From: an uncultured Eubacteriales bacterium
GTDB lineage: Bacteria > Bacillota > Clostridia > Christensenellales > Aristaeellaceae
Assembly: GCA_902767565.1 (NCBI GenBank)
Contig: CACXHY010000007.1
Location: forward strand, 1-64,000
Reading direction: 5' to 3'
Length of the DNA: 64,000 bases
In this document: piece after piece, positions 13,164 to 22,289 of the stretch
Position numbering within the stretch: position 1 is the stretch's first letter
How the letters are laid out: each line of letters begins with the position of its first letter
Position numbers and translations under genes: made by a program
The notes under the pieces: generated by a model
Told to the model about the DNA's origin: nothing
What the model saw: only the letters and a program-made list of their open reading frames with translations
The model's database searches: none

Positions 13164-14696
13164 ATGAAACGGATTCTCGCGCTGACACTGGCGCTGATGC
13201 TGACGCTGTCGGTGTGCGCCGCCTTCGCGGAGGCCGCCCCGTACCAGTACGCTTCCGACTTCTCCGAGGGGATCGACGGCTGGTATCCCCGCTCCGCGGG
13301 CGAGGCCGCCATCGAGGTGACCGACGAGGGCGCGCTGCGGATCACCGGCCGCACCGCCGCCTGGAATTCCCCCGGCCGGGATTTCCCGCTGACCGATGGC
13401 TGCGCGTACGACCTCAGCGTGGAGGTCCGCCAGACCGCGGGCGAGTCGGTGACCTTCATCGTTTCCGTGGCCCACAGCAAGTACAACCTGGAGAGCTATG
13501 AGAACATCGTCACCGCGCCCGTCCCGAAGGGCGAGTGGGTGAAGCTGGAGGGCACCTACATCCCCTACGGCTATGACAGCTACGTCCTCTACGTGGAGAC
13601 CTACGGCGACGGCACCATCGACTTCGAGATGCGCAATTTCACCGTGCGGGACCAGGCGCTGACGGTGGAGGAGACCGCCGACAGCGGCATGCCGGCGCTG
13701 AAGGACGTGTATGCCCCCTACTTCGACTTCGGCACTTCCGTGACCCGCTCCGAGGCCTCCAACCGGGAGCGCATGGCTTTCGTGGGCAGCCAGTTCAGCA
13801 TCGTCACCCCCGGCAACGAGATGAAGCCGGACTTTCTGATCGACGTGTCCGGCTCCCGCAAGGCTTCCATGGAGGACGACACCGCGGTCGTGCTGAACTT
13901 CGGCTCCGCCGTGCCGATGCTCAACTGGGCCAAGGCCAACGGCGTGAAGGTCCACGGCCATGTCTTCGTCTGGCACTCCCAGACCCCCGAGGCCTTCTTC
14001 CATGAGCACTACAACACCGCCGAGCCCTATGTCAGCCGTGAAGTCATGCTGGCCCGCCTGGAGAATTTCATGCGGCAGACCTTCGAGTGGCTGGAGGAGA
14101 ACTATCCCGGCGTGGTGGTTTCCTATGACATCTGCAACGAGGTCATCGACGACAGCACGGGCAAGCTGCGCAAGTCCAACTGGCTGACCGTGGTGGGCGA
14201 GGACTATGTGCACCGCGCCTTCGAGATCGCCCGCCGCTGTGCCCCCGAGGGCATGATGCTTTACTACAACGACTACAACACCGCCTGGCAGCCCAAGCAG
14301 AACGGCATCAAGAACCTGCTGGTCTCCCTGCAGGAGGAAGGCAACATCGACGGCTACGGCTTCCAGATGCACCATGCCCTGAATTCCCCCACCGTGTACG
14401 CCATCCGCGCCTGCGTCCAGAACATTGCCGGCACCGGCCTGAAGCTGCGGGTCAGCGAGCTGGACATCACCGTTCCGGACAACGGCGAGGCCAGCTTCCG
14501 CGCCCAGGCGAAGATGTACCGGGAGATCATGGACGTGCTGCTGCCCTATGCCGACCAGATCGAGGCTGTGCAGGTCTGGGGCGTCACCGACAACCTGTCC
14601 TGGCGCGCATCCGGCTATCCGCTGCTGTTCAACGGCGACTTCTCGCCCAAGCCCGCCTACTGGGTGCTGGTCGATCCCGACTACCTCGGCGAGTAA
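13164..14696 (+). CDS. Secreted GH10 endo-1,4-beta-xylanase with N-terminal CBM (510 aa)
   Basis: The ATG at 13164 has GGGAGG 8 nt upstream. Residues 1-24 form a signal peptide (MKRILALTLALMLTLSVCAA, cleavage after FAEA). Residues ~25-165 look like a carbohydrate-binding beta-sandwich (CBM22/CBM4_9 type, FSEGIDGWYPRS). The GH10 barrel follows with HVFVWHSQTPEAFF, acid/base Glu326 in YDICNEVIDD, nucleophile Glu432 in LRVSELDIT and WGVTDNLSW near the end. The enzyme cleaves internal xylan bonds outside the cell. No dockerin or sorting motif is seen, so it is probably released. Confidence 0.93.
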   Translation: MKRILALTLALMLTLSVCAAFAEAAPYQYASDFSEGIDGWYPRSAGEAAIEVTDEGALRITGRTAAWNSPGRDFPLTDGCAYDLSVEVRQTAGESVTFIVSVAHSKYNLESYENIVTAPVPKGEWVKLEGTYIPYGYDSYVLYVETYGDGTIDFEMRNFTVRDQALTVEETADSGMPALKDVYAPYFDFGTSVTRSEASNRERMAFVGSQFSIVTPGNEMKPDFLIDVSGSRKASMEDDTAVVLNFGSAVPMLNWAKANGVKVHGHVFVWHSQTPEAFFHEHYNTAEPYVSREVMLARLENFMRQTFEWLEENYPGVVVSYDICNEVIDDSTGKLRKSNWLTVVGEDYVHRAFEIARRCAPEGMMLYYNDYNTAWQPKQNGIKNLLVSLQEEGNIDGYGFQMHHALNSPTVYAIRACVQNIAGTGLKLRVSELDITVPDNGEASFRAQAKMYREIMDVLLPYADQIEAVQVWGVTDNLSWRASGYPLLFNGDFSPKPAYWVLVDPDYLGE

Positions 14697-14718
14697 CGGG
14701 AACTCAGGTCCCGTTCGG

Positions 14719-14747
14719 GCCCGGAGGAGCAAAAAACTCTTCCGGGC
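14719..14747 (+). terminator. Hairpin after the xylanase gene
   Basis: GCCCGGAGGAG (14719-14729) pairs with CTCTTCCGGGC (14737-14747) around CAAAAAA. Only a short, broken T stretch follows, so termination strength is uncertain. Confidence 0.5.
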
Positions 14748-14788
14748 TATTCGCTTGCGGAAGAGTCTCGGCGGCTTGGCCGGGCATT

Positions 14789-15004
14789 GGGAAGGGCTGC
14801 CCGGCCCGTCATCATACCCGTATGGACCGATGGACGGGAAACGCACGGAGCGGTCGCCTTCCAAGCAGGTCACACATGGCGGGTGCGGGCCGCAGGCCCG
14901 CACTCTCTTCTCCCCCCCCTTCCCTCGGGAAGGGGGCAGGGGGATGGGCGCGGCGGTCTGGATATCGTTTGCCGGCACGAACAACAGGCGGGCTCAACGG
15001 TTGC
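14789..15004 (+). mobile_element. Diverged MITE copy 3 (~216 bp)
   Basis: The interior (ACATGGCGGGTGCGGGCCGC hairpin block and GGGGGCAGGGGGATGGG) matches copies 1 and 2, and the right end GGCGGGCTCAACGGTTGC corresponds to their GGCGGACTGAACAGTTAC. The left end is eroded and no target duplication is detectable, so this is an older insertion. It lies just after the xylanase hairpin and before the STAS-kinase gene end. Confidence 0.75.
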
Positions 15005-15026
15005 GACGGGAGAGGACACCGGCGGA

Positions 15027-16205
15027 TCAGAGCAGCTTCAGGGTCTCCACGCGGGCGGCCAGCTCGTTGATGTGATCCAGCGCGAAGGCCAGCGAGACCT
15101 CCTCCAGACCCGGTTTGCACATATGCAGCACCGTCAGCACGTAGAGATAGCGCAGGCAGCCCATCAGAGCCGCCCGGTCCTCCACCTCCCGCAGACGGTC
15201 CGGATCGGAGGTTTCCGCATAGGCCTCCACGAAGGTGTGGTATACCCGCTGGATGACATCCCGCTCCACGCCCAGGAATTCCATGGAGTCGTTGGGATCC
15301 ACCGAGGTGAAGCAGATGTAGCTCATGTAGAGACCGGCCAGCTCGAACACCGGATCCCCCACGCAGAGGGTGTCCATGTCGATGAGCATCATCTCGCCGT
15401 TCGCCATCATCACGTTCTTCATCTGCGGATCGCCGTGGAGGACGTGGCCGGAGTAGGGCAGGGCTTCCAGAAGCCGGTTCACCCGCTCGAAGGTCTCCTT
15501 CGGCAGCCGGTCGGTCACCAGCCGCAGATAGTTCCGGAAGGTGTCCCGGGCGTCCGGAAGCTCCCCGGGCTCCGTCTCCACGCTGTGGATGGTCTTCAGG
15601 AAGGCGGCGTACTGCCGGGCCAGCGCGTTCGCGTTCTCGGGATGCCGGACCAGGGCGTCGTTGCAGCTCTCCGCCTTCACCATTTCAAACACCGTGCCCA
15701 GGCAGTCCCCCACCCGCACGATATCGAAGGGGATGGCGGTGGGGATGCCCTTCAGGAAAGCCTGCTTCGAGCGCTTCAGTTCGTTCTCCAGCATGGGATA
15801 ATAGGCCGCGTTCCGGTACAGCTTCAGCACCGTGTCCTCGTCCAGGCGGTACACGGTCCCCACGGCGCCGCTGCCGATGATCTCGCAGCCGTCGATGCTG
15901 ACCTCCCGGGGCTTGCGCCGCACGTCCATCAGGGAGGTGAAGCCCGTGATGTCCAGCGTCTGGTATACCTCGGGCGAGACGTTGCGGATCATCAGCGGCT
16001 TCGCGGCCTCTTTTCCGAGCGCCAGCAGCACGCGGAGCCCCGCGCTGGTGATGTAGGTCAGCGCATCGGCGTCCAGCACCGCCGCGGCGCCCGGGTGTTC
16101 CGCCATGGCGGCCCGGATCGCTTCCCCGACGGCGCTGCTGTTCTCCGAGGTGATCCGGCCCTCAAGAAAGCACACGAGGGCCTCGTTTTCCATCTGTGTC
16201 CTCAT
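15027..16205 (-). CDS. STAS domain / TIGR02172-type phosphotransferase fusion (392 aa)
   Basis: AGGAGG lies 7 nt before the start at 16205. Residues ~5-95 form a STAS domain (anti-sigma-factor-antagonist fold: AAAVLDADALTYITSAGLRV). The rest is an APH-like kinase: EIIGSGAVGTVYRLDEDTVLKLY (P-loop-like strand and Lys), HVLHGDPQMKNVMMA and MLIDMDTLCVGDP, which are the catalytic HGD and DxD motifs. It matches the TIGR02172 paralogous family of putative kinases with an added STAS module. It is the last gene of a three-gene unit with a regulator and a nucleotidyltransferase-like gene, so a signalling role is plausible. Confidence 0.75.
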   Translation of the reverse strand: MRTQMENEALVCFLEGRITSENSSAVGEAIRAAMAEHPGAAAVLDADALTYITSAGLRVLLALGKEAAKPLMIRNVSPEVYQTLDITGFTSLMDVRRKPREVSIDGCEIIGSGAVGTVYRLDEDTVLKLYRNAAYYPMLENELKRSKQAFLKGIPTAIPFDIVRVGDCLGTVFEMVKAESCNDALVRHPENANALARQYAAFLKTIHSVETEPGELPDARDTFRNYLRLVTDRLPKETFERVNRLLEALPYSGHVLHGDPQMKNVMMANGEMMLIDMDTLCVGDPVFELAGLYMSYICFTSVDPNDSMEFLGVERDVIQRVYHTFVEAYAETSDPDRLREVEDRAALMGCLRYLYVLTVLHMCKPGLEEVSLAFALDHINELAARVETLKLL

Positions 16206-16228
16206 GGTCGGCCTCCTGTCAGAGATGG

Positions 16229-16966
16229 TCAGGGCTCAAACTCCACGCGCACGACCCGGCCCAGGAAGGTCAGCTCGCTCAGCTGCATGCTGTCGGCCTC
16301 GTACTCCCGGTTGTAGCGCTGGAGGAGCACCGTGGTGGCGTCCAGCTTCTTGACTTTGCGCAGATGGCGACTGCCGTTGATGTCCACCAGCATCACCGCG
16401 CCGTCGATGGGGCTCTGGGCGGGGACCACCAGCGCCAGGTCATTCTGATGGATTCGGAAACCCCGCATGTTGTCGTCGGGCACCAGGAAGTAAAAGACCT
16501 TGTCCGGCGCGGCGCCTTCGATGCGGCCGTTGAGAATGGGCAGCAGCCGGTGATCCACGGGCTGCATCACCGCGTTGTATACCGGCACGTTCTTCAGCAT
16601 GCTCTTCAGGGCGTCCAGCCAGACGGATCCGCCGACGCCCTCCTGTTCCGCTTCGGTCGCGGTGGAGGCTACCTTCACCGCTTCCGGCTGAGGACGCGCG
16701 GCCTCCACGGCTCTGGCCACGGATGGGCTGGCCTGCGCGAGATCCACCGTGGCGGCGATGTCGTCCAGGGAAAAGTCGGCCTCATTCTGCTGCTTCAGGC
16801 CGATGGTGCGGAGGATGCGCCGGGCCTGCTCATCGTTGATGATGCGGGTGCCGGCCTCCACCGCCATGATATAGCTTTCGCTGACGCCGCACTTGCGCGC
16901 CACCTGCCTGGGGGTCAGTTTCTGGCGCAGGCGCTCCGTGCGGATCAGATCACCGAGTCGGGACAT
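16229..16966 (-). CDS. XRE-family regulator with S24/LexA-like C-terminal domain (245 aa)
   Basis: GAAGGAG lies ~10 nt before the ATG. Residues ~8-60 form a Cro/CI-type HTH (LTPRQVARKCGVSESYIMAV). After a linker of ~70 residues, the C-terminal ~110 residues resemble the S24 peptidase fold of LexA/CI repressors (FYFLVPDDNMRGFRIHQNDL, VMLVDINGSRHLRKVKKL). The usual Ser-Lys catalytic pair is not obvious: the D-S-M site reads DDNM. It may bind a ligand or partner rather than self-cleave. It sits between the STAS-kinase and nucleotidyltransferase-like genes, 23 nt from the former. Confidence 0.7.
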   Translation of the reverse strand: MSRLGDLIRTERLRQKLTPRQVARKCGVSESYIMAVEAGTRIINDEQARRILRTIGLKQQNEADFSLDDIAATVDLAQASPSVARAVEAARPQPEAVKVASTATEAEQEGVGGSVWLDALKSMLKNVPVYNAVMQPVDHRLLPILNGRIEGAAPDKVFYFLVPDDNMRGFRIHQNDLALVVPAQSPIDGAVMLVDINGSRHLRKVKKLDATTVLLQRYNREYEADSMQLSELTFLGRVVRVEFEP

Positions 16967-17014
16967 AAGGCAGATCGCTCCTTCAAGAATAACGTCGGGA
17001 TCCCGGAGAAAGGG

Positions 17015-17554
17015 TCATTCCCTCCCGCAAAGGCGGCGGACCGCCTCCGCCAGCTCCGGGGGCAGGGGAGAATCCACGCAGGCGGCAAAGCGTTCCGGCC
17101 GCAGCGGGGGATGGTCCGCGAAATACGCCGCCACCGCGTCGGCCCGCCGGGTGCGTCCCATGAGGCTGTACCAGACGAACCAGTCCTCCAGGTGCCCCAG
17201 GGGGACCGCCGCGCCCAGCACAGGCGCTGTCCCTGCCGCGCTGTCCGGACCGATGACCGCCCGGATCCCGCTGTCGAAGACCATGCCGCCGCAAAGGTCA
17301 ACATCCGCGCCGTCGAAGTGGTAGGATGCATGGAAGCAGCCGTTTTCTTCGGTCGTGTCCCCGCGCATGCCCAGCCGCGACAGGACCTTGTCCGCCGCGG
17401 CGGCTTGCTCCGGCGGGACCATCACGTCGAAATCGTGGAACGTGTCCAGGATGCCCCGGCAGACCAGCAGCCAGCTTCCCCCCAGGGAAAAGGGCACACC
17501 GGCGGCCGTGAGCTTTTCGGTCAGGCGTTTCAGGGCTTTCTCTTTCAGGGCCAA
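17015..17554 (-). CDS. Nucleotidyltransferase-fold protein (179 aa)
   Basis: GAGGAG is 8 nt before a TTG at 17554; a GTG at 17563 directly abuts that site and is less likely. Residues ~20-50 show the minimal NTase signature LGGSWLLVCRGI with FHDFDVMVPPE, i.e. GS and an acidic DxD-like pair, followed by DVDLCGG as a possible third acidic position. The C-terminal part is helical. Substrate and partner are unknown. It is the first gene of the minus-strand unit starting at the promoter at 17593-17621. Confidence 0.6.
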   Translation of the reverse strand: MALKEKALKRLTEKLTAAGVPFSLGGSWLLVCRGILDTFHDFDVMVPPEQAAAADKVLSRLGMRGDTTEENGCFHASYHFDGADVDLCGGMVFDSGIRAVIGPDSAAGTAPVLGAAVPLGHLEDWFVWYSLMGRTRRADAVAAYFADHPPLRPERFAACVDSPLPPELAEAVRRLCGRE

Positions 17555-17592
17555 GGCGGTCACTCCTCACGGGATGGTGGATGATCACGTCC

Positions 17593-17621
17593 ATTTTACC
17601 GCATTGCGCGGATGTTGGCAA
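17593..17621 (-). promoter_or_regulatory. Promoter of the NTase / XRE / STAS-kinase unit
   Basis: On the minus strand TTGCCA (17616-17621) and TAAAAT (17593-17598) are 17 bases apart. Confidence 0.7.
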
Positions 17622-17666
17622 GAAGGAAATGAGCCGGACGCCTTCCCGGCGTCCCCGAAAAAACCC

Positions 17667-17695
17667 TTGACGAATCCTGCAAGATGTGGTCTAAT
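17667..17695 (+). promoter_or_regulatory. Promoter of the glgBCDA operon
   Basis: TTGACG (17667-17672) and TCTAAT (17690-17695) are 17 bases apart. The predicted start of transcription near 17702 rules out translation from the ATG at 17698 and supports the glgB start at 17788. Confidence 0.75.
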
Positions 17696-17787
17696 AAATG
17701 AAGAAGAACACAGGAGCCACCGGGCTGTGCTTTTGGCTGTACCGGAAGCCGGGCGGCCCGTCAGCAAGAATGAAAGCGGGTGGAACC

Positions 17788-19770
17788 ATGCAGGAGACGG
17801 CACCAGCGGAGACAGAACGCCGGTCATTCCACAGCGGTGAGGACTGCCGCCTGTGGAACAGCCTCGGCGCGCACCCGGTCCGCGTGAACCGTCGGAAGAT
17901 GTGGCGCTTCGCCGTGTGGGCGCCGCAGGCCCGGCAGGTCAGCCTGGTGGGCGAATTCAACCGCTGGGACCGGGAAGCGACCCCCATGGCCCGGGAGGAG
18001 GACGGCGTATGGACCGTCGTGCTTCCCGCCGGACTCTTCGACATCGCGTCCGATCCCGCGCGCTATTCCTATCCCGACGCGGACCGGAAGATCCTGAACT
18101 ACAAGTTCGCCGTCCTCGGCGAGGACGGGGAATGGCATTTCCGGGGCGATCCCTGCGCCTTCCGCATGGAGCAGCGGCCCAACACGGCCTCCTGCCTGTG
18201 CGACCTGTCGGACTACCGCTGGCAGGACGCGGACTGGATGAAGGCACGGGCGAGCTATTGCTCCGGCAGCAGCCCCGTCAGCATTTACGAGGTCCATCTG
18301 GGCTCCTGGCGAAAGGGCGAGAACGGCCGGACCCTGACCTATGGGGAGATCGCCGATCAGCTGATCCCCTATGCCCTGGACATGGGCTACACGCACCTGG
18401 AACTGCTGCCGGTGATGGAGCATCCCTTCGACGGATCCTGGGGCTATCAGGTGACGGGCTATTTCGCCGCCACCTCCCGCTACGGCGCGCCGCAGGAGCT
18501 GATGGCCCTCATCGACCGCTGCCATCAGGCCGGCCTCGGCGTGATCCTGGACTGGGTGCCCGCCCATTTCCCGAAGGACGAGAACGGCCTGCGCCGCTTT
18601 GACGGCTCCTGCCTGTACGAGCATCCCGATCCCCGGCGCGGCGAGATGCCCCAGTGGGGCACCTGCCTGTTCAACTTCGAGCGCCCTGAGGTCTGCTCCT
18701 TCCTCAAATCCAGCGCCTTTTTCTGGCTGGAACGGTTCCACGCCGACGGCCTGCGGGTGGACGCGGTGAGCGCCATGCTCTATCTGGACTTCGGCAAGGA
18801 TCACGGACAGTGGCTGCCCAACGAGCGGGGCGGCCGCGAAAACCACGCGGCCATCCGTTTCCTGCGGGAGCTGAACACCGCCGTGGCCGCGGAGTTCCCC
18901 GGCGTGATGATGATCGCGGAGGAGTCCACCGCCTTCCCGCTGGTGACCCGCTCCGCCGAAGAAGGCGGCCTCGGCTTCACGCTGAAGTGGAACATGGGCT
19001 GGATGAATGACACGCTGGCCTACATCAAGGAAGATCCCATCTTCCGCAAGTGGCACCACAACCGCATCACCTTCGGCATGACCTATGCCTTCTCCGAGCG
19101 CTTCCTGCTCCCCTTCTCCCACGACGAGGTGGTGCACGGCAAGAAGTCCATGCTCGACAAGCAGCCGGGCGACATCTGGAAGAAGTTCGCGGGGCTGCGG
19201 GCTCTGTACGGCTACCAGATGAGCCAGCCCGGCAAGAAGCTGCTCTTCATGGGCGGAGAGTTCGGCCAGTTCATCGAGTGGCGGCACGACGATCCCCTGG
19301 ACTGGTTCCTGCTGCTGTACGACATGCATCCCCAGCTGCAGGCCTGTGTCCGCGACATGAACCGCCTCTACCGCGAGACCCCGGCCCTGCACGACGATAC
19401 GCTGGAGTGGAAGGGCTTCCGCTGGGTGCAGGTGGACGACCGGGACAACAGCGTCTTCGCGTACCTCCGCTCGGACCGGGAGGGGAACAGCCTCCTCTGC
19501 CTGACCAACTTCACGCCTGTTTATCACCCGGTCTACCGCCTCGGCCTGCCTTCCCCGGGAACGCTGACCGAGGTCCTGAACACCGACCGCAATATCTACG
19601 GCGGCTCGGACCAGCACAATCCCGCCCCGGTGCATACCGAGGAGACCCCCTGGCAGGATCTCCCCTGCAGCCTGGAGCTGCGGATTCCGCCGATGGCCGC
19701 CGTCTGGTTCCGCTTCGACCGGGACGACCCCGGACCCGAGACCGCGCCGGATCCCGCCGCGCGCGAATGA
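17788..19770 (+). CDS. glgB: 1,4-alpha-glucan branching enzyme GlgB (660 aa)
   Basis: GlgB introduces alpha-1,6 branches into glycogen. The N-terminal CBM48 (RFAVWAPQARQVSLVGEFN, NRWDREATPM) precedes a GH13_9 barrel with GYTHLELLPVMEHPFDGSWG, the nucleophile Asp325 in GLRVDAVSAM, acid/base Glu378 in MIAEESTAFP and the transition-state residues in FSHDEVVHGK. The start at 17788 is preferred because upstream in-frame ATGs lie at or before the transcription start. It heads glgB-glgC-glgD-glgA. The length is normal for a Firmicute GlgB. Confidence 0.95.
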   Translation: MQETAPAETERRSFHSGEDCRLWNSLGAHPVRVNRRKMWRFAVWAPQARQVSLVGEFNRWDREATPMAREEDGVWTVVLPAGLFDIASDPARYSYPDADRKILNYKFAVLGEDGEWHFRGDPCAFRMEQRPNTASCLCDLSDYRWQDADWMKARASYCSGSSPVSIYEVHLGSWRKGENGRTLTYGEIADQLIPYALDMGYTHLELLPVMEHPFDGSWGYQVTGYFAATSRYGAPQELMALIDRCHQAGLGVILDWVPAHFPKDENGLRRFDGSCLYEHPDPRRGEMPQWGTCLFNFERPEVCSFLKSSAFFWLERFHADGLRVDAVSAMLYLDFGKDHGQWLPNERGGRENHAAIRFLRELNTAVAAEFPGVMMIAEESTAFPLVTRSAEEGGLGFTLKWNMGWMNDTLAYIKEDPIFRKWHHNRITFGMTYAFSERFLLPFSHDEVVHGKKSMLDKQPGDIWKKFAGLRALYGYQMSQPGKKLLFMGGEFGQFIEWRHDDPLDWFLLLYDMHPQLQACVRDMNRLYRETPALHDDTLEWKGFRWVQVDDRDNSVFAYLRSDREGNSLLCLTNFTPVYHPVYRLGLPSPGTLTEVLNTDRNIYGGSDQHNPAPVHTEETPWQDLPCSLELRIPPMAAVWFRFDRDDPGPETAPDPAARE

Positions 19771-19851
19771 CCCCGTTCCCCGTGCATCCGCGGCATGGGC
19801 CGCTTTGCAAATATGGCTACCGGATCACAAACGAAGGAGTGTGTTTCCCCG

Positions 19852-21036
19852 ATGATGAGAAAGAAGACCTGTGTTGCCATGCTTCTGGCGGGCGGTCAGG
19901 GCAGCCGTCTCGGCATCCTGACCCAGCGGGTGGCCAAGCCCGCTGTGCCCTACGGCGGCAAGTACCGCATCATTGACTTCCCCCTGTCCAACTGCACCAA
20001 CAGCGGCATCGACACCGTGGGCGTGCTGACCCAGTACCAGCCCCTGGAACTGAACGCCTACATCGGCAGCGGCGCCCCCTGGGACCTGGACCTGACCAAC
20101 GGCGGCGTGTTCGTGCTGCCGCCCTACCAGAAGGGCAAGGTCGGCGAGTGGTATCGCGGCACCGCCAACGCCATCTATCAGAACATGGCCTTCATCGAGC
20201 AGTATCACCCCGACTACGTGCTGATCCTCTCGGGCGACCACATCTACAAGATGGATTACAACGCCATGCTCCAGCACCACATCCGCCACGGCGCCGACGC
20301 CACCATCGCCGTCCGTGAGGTCCCGTGGGAGGAAGCGCCCCGCTTCGGCATCATGAACACCGACAGCGAGGACAACATCGTCGAATTCGAGGAGAAGCCC
20401 AAGAAGCCCAAGAGCAACAAGGCCTCCATGGGCGTCTATATCTTCACGTGGGAGAAGCTGCGCAAGTACCTGACCGAGGACGAGGCCGACAAGACCTCCT
20501 CCAACGACTTCGGCAAGAATATCATCCCGAAGATGCTGGCCGAAAAGCAGGTGCTGGTCGCCTATTCCTTCGCCGGCTACTGGAAGGACGTCGGTACCAT
20601 CGAGAGCCTGTGGGAAGCCAACATGGACCTGCTGGCCACCCCCATGCCCATCGATATGCACGACAAGAAGTGGCGCATCTTTGCCCGCAATCCCGGCTAC
20701 GCTCCCCATTACATCGCCGAAGGCGCCGTGGTCCATGACTCCCTGGTCACCGAGGGCACCGAGATCTTCGGTCACGTGGAGCACTCCGTGATCTTCTCCG
20801 GCGTCACCGTCGAGGAAGGCGCGAAGGTCGAGGACGCGGTCATCATGCCCGGCGCGGTCATCAAGCGCGGCGCCGTGGTCCGCCGTTCCATCATCGCCGA
20901 GGACGCCGTGATCGGCGCCGGCTCCGTGGTGGGCGAGGAGACCGGCAACATCGCCGTCGTGGGCTTTGGCGTGACGCTGCCCGCGGGCGTGTCCGTGGCC
21001 GCCGGCCAGCAGGTGGACGAGTCCGTCACCTTCTGA
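19852..21036 (+). CDS. glgC: Glucose-1-phosphate adenylyltransferase GlgC (394 aa)
   Basis: GlgC makes ADP-glucose from ATP and glucose-1-phosphate, the committed step of glycogen synthesis. Motifs: the nucleotide-binding [29 protein letters not shown], the catalytic Asp region [23 protein letters not shown] and the Lys in [12 protein letters not shown]. The C-terminal left-handed beta-helix carries hexapeptide repeats ([20 protein letters not shown]). The start at 19852 follows AAGGAG by 12 nt, slightly long. It is paired with the regulatory paralogue glgD, as in other Firmicutes. Confidence 0.95.
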   Translation: MMRKKTCVAMLLAGGQGSRLGILTQRVAKPAVPYGGKYRIIDFPLSNCTNSGIDTVGVLTQYQPLELNAYIGSGAPWDLDLTNGGVFVLPPYQKGKVGEWYRGTANAIYQNMAFIEQYHPDYVLILSGDHIYKMDYNAMLQHHIRHGADATIAVREVPWEEAPRFGIMNTDSEDNIVEFEEKPKKPKSNKASMGVYIFTWEKLRKYLTEDEADKTSSNDFGKNIIPKMLAEKQVLVAYSFAGYWKDVGTIESLWEANMDLLATPMPIDMHDKKWRIFARNPGYAPHYIAEGAVVHDSLVTEGTEIFGHVEHSVIFSGVTVEEGAKVEDAVIMPGAVIKRGAVVRRSIIAEDAVIGAGSVVGEETGNIAVVGFGVTLPAGVSVAAGQQVDESVTF

Positions 21037-21089
21037 TCAGTCAGCAGAGCATAGGCGATCCTGAATTCACAAGAAAGGGTTGGAAATCC

Positions 21090-22211
21090 ATGAAAGACGT
21101 AATGGGTGTGATCTACACCGGTGAAAACGACGCCCGGCTGCGCGAACTCACCATGACCCGAGCAATCGCCGCCCTGCCTGTGGCCGGCCGCTATCGCGTC
21201 ATCGACTTCCTCGTATCCTCCATGGTCAACGCCCGCATGCGCAATGTCGGCGTCATCATGCAGAAAAATTACCACTCCCTGATGGACCATCTGGGCTCCG
21301 GCAAGGAATGGGACCTCCACGGCAAGAACGACGGCCTGTACCTGCTGCCGCCCTTCCTGACCCGCGAGAACGTGGGCGTGTACACGGGCGTTCTGGACGC
21401 CCTGCGCTCCAACACCAACTATCTCAGCCGCTCCCGCCAGGAGTACGTGGTCTTCTCCGGCACCAACTTCATCTACAACACCCACATGCGCGAGTTCATC
21501 CAGTACCATCTGGACAGCGGCGCCGAGATCTCCCTGATGTACACCCGCGATCCCTCCGTGCAGCGCGAGGAATTCGGCACCTACCTGAACGTGGGTGAGG
21601 ACGGCCGGGTGCTGGACATCGAGAAGGATCCCACCAAGCCCAACAACGACGCGACCTTTATGGAGGTCTTCATCTGCCGCCGCGATCTCCTTCGCCAGCT
21701 GGTGGACAAGGCGGTGGCCCACGGCCAGCACGACATCATCCGCGACGTGCTGATGCCCATGGCGGCCACGGGTCAGGCACGGATCAACGCCTGGGAGCAC
21801 AAGGGCCCGGTCTGGCTGATCGACTCCGTGCAGGCCTTCTTCCGCTTCAACATGGACGTGCTGAACACCCAGACCCGCCGGGCCCTCTTCCCCGAGGATC
21901 TGCCCGTGTTCACCAAGGTGCGCGACGAGATGCCCGCCCGCTACGGCGACAGCGTGACCTGCGTCAACTCCCTGGTGGCCGACGGCTGCATCATCGAGGG
22001 CACGGTGGAGAACTCCATCCTCTTCCGCGGCGTGCGCATCGCCCCCGACGCCCATGTCAAGAACTGCATCATCATGCAGGACGGCCAGGTCCATTCCGGC
22101 GCCTACATCGAGAACTGCATCCTCGACAAGCAGGCGGTCATCAAGCGCAACGCGCGGCTGATCGGTCCTGACGCGTACCCCATCGTGATCGCCAAGAACG
22201 TGGTGATCTGA
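21090..22211 (+). CDS. glgD: GlgD, regulatory subunit of ADP-glucose pyrophosphorylase (373 aa)
   Basis: GlgD is homologous to GlgC but lacks a proper catalytic site and modulates the GlgC/GlgD hetero-oligomer. Here the start region reads VMGVIYTGENDARLRELTMT in place of the GGxGxR loop, and the catalytic block is FSGTNFIYNTHM in place of [10 protein letters not shown]. The C-terminal beta-helix is retained (ENSILFRGVRIAPDAHVKN). AAAGGG precedes the ATG. It is the third gene of the operon, 53 nt after glgC. Confidence 0.93.
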   Translation: MKDVMGVIYTGENDARLRELTMTRAIAALPVAGRYRVIDFLVSSMVNARMRNVGVIMQKNYHSLMDHLGSGKEWDLHGKNDGLYLLPPFLTRENVGVYTGVLDALRSNTNYLSRSRQEYVVFSGTNFIYNTHMREFIQYHLDSGAEISLMYTRDPSVQREEFGTYLNVGEDGRVLDIEKDPTKPNNDATFMEVFICRRDLLRQLVDKAVAHGQHDIIRDVLMPMAATGQARINAWEHKGPVWLIDSVQAFFRFNMDVLNTQTRRALFPEDLPVFTKVRDEMPARYGDSVTCVNSLVADGCIIEGTVENSILFRGVRIAPDAHVKNCIIMQDGQVHSGAYIENCILDKQAVIKRNARLIGPDAYPIVIAKNVVI

Positions 22212-22218
22212 TGATCCC

Positions 22219-22246
22219 GCCGCGCCGGCTCCCGGGCCGGCGCGGC
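22219..22246 (+). promoter_or_regulatory. Strong intercistronic hairpin between glgD and glgA
   Basis: GCCGCGCCGG (22219-22228) pairs perfectly with CCGGCGCGGC (22237-22246) over ten G-C pairs. No T run follows. It could act as an mRNA-stability element or partial terminator that adjusts glgA relative to glgBCD. Confidence 0.5.
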
Positions 22247-22289
22247 TGTTATCGTGGAACCGATTCTGTGCGCATGGAGGCATGATCCG

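Noticed and set aside
14787..16316. Plus-strand frame of about 500 codons from MITE copy 3 through the STAS-kinase gene
   Set aside because: It reads the antisense strand of an intact kinase fusion and starts inside a mobile element. The product is His/Gln/Leu-rich without any domain.
17824..19635. Long minus-strand frame antisense to glgB, and similar frames opposite typA and the xylanase
   Set aside because: These are shadow frames of GC-rich coding DNA. The sense strands carry complete families with catalytic residues.
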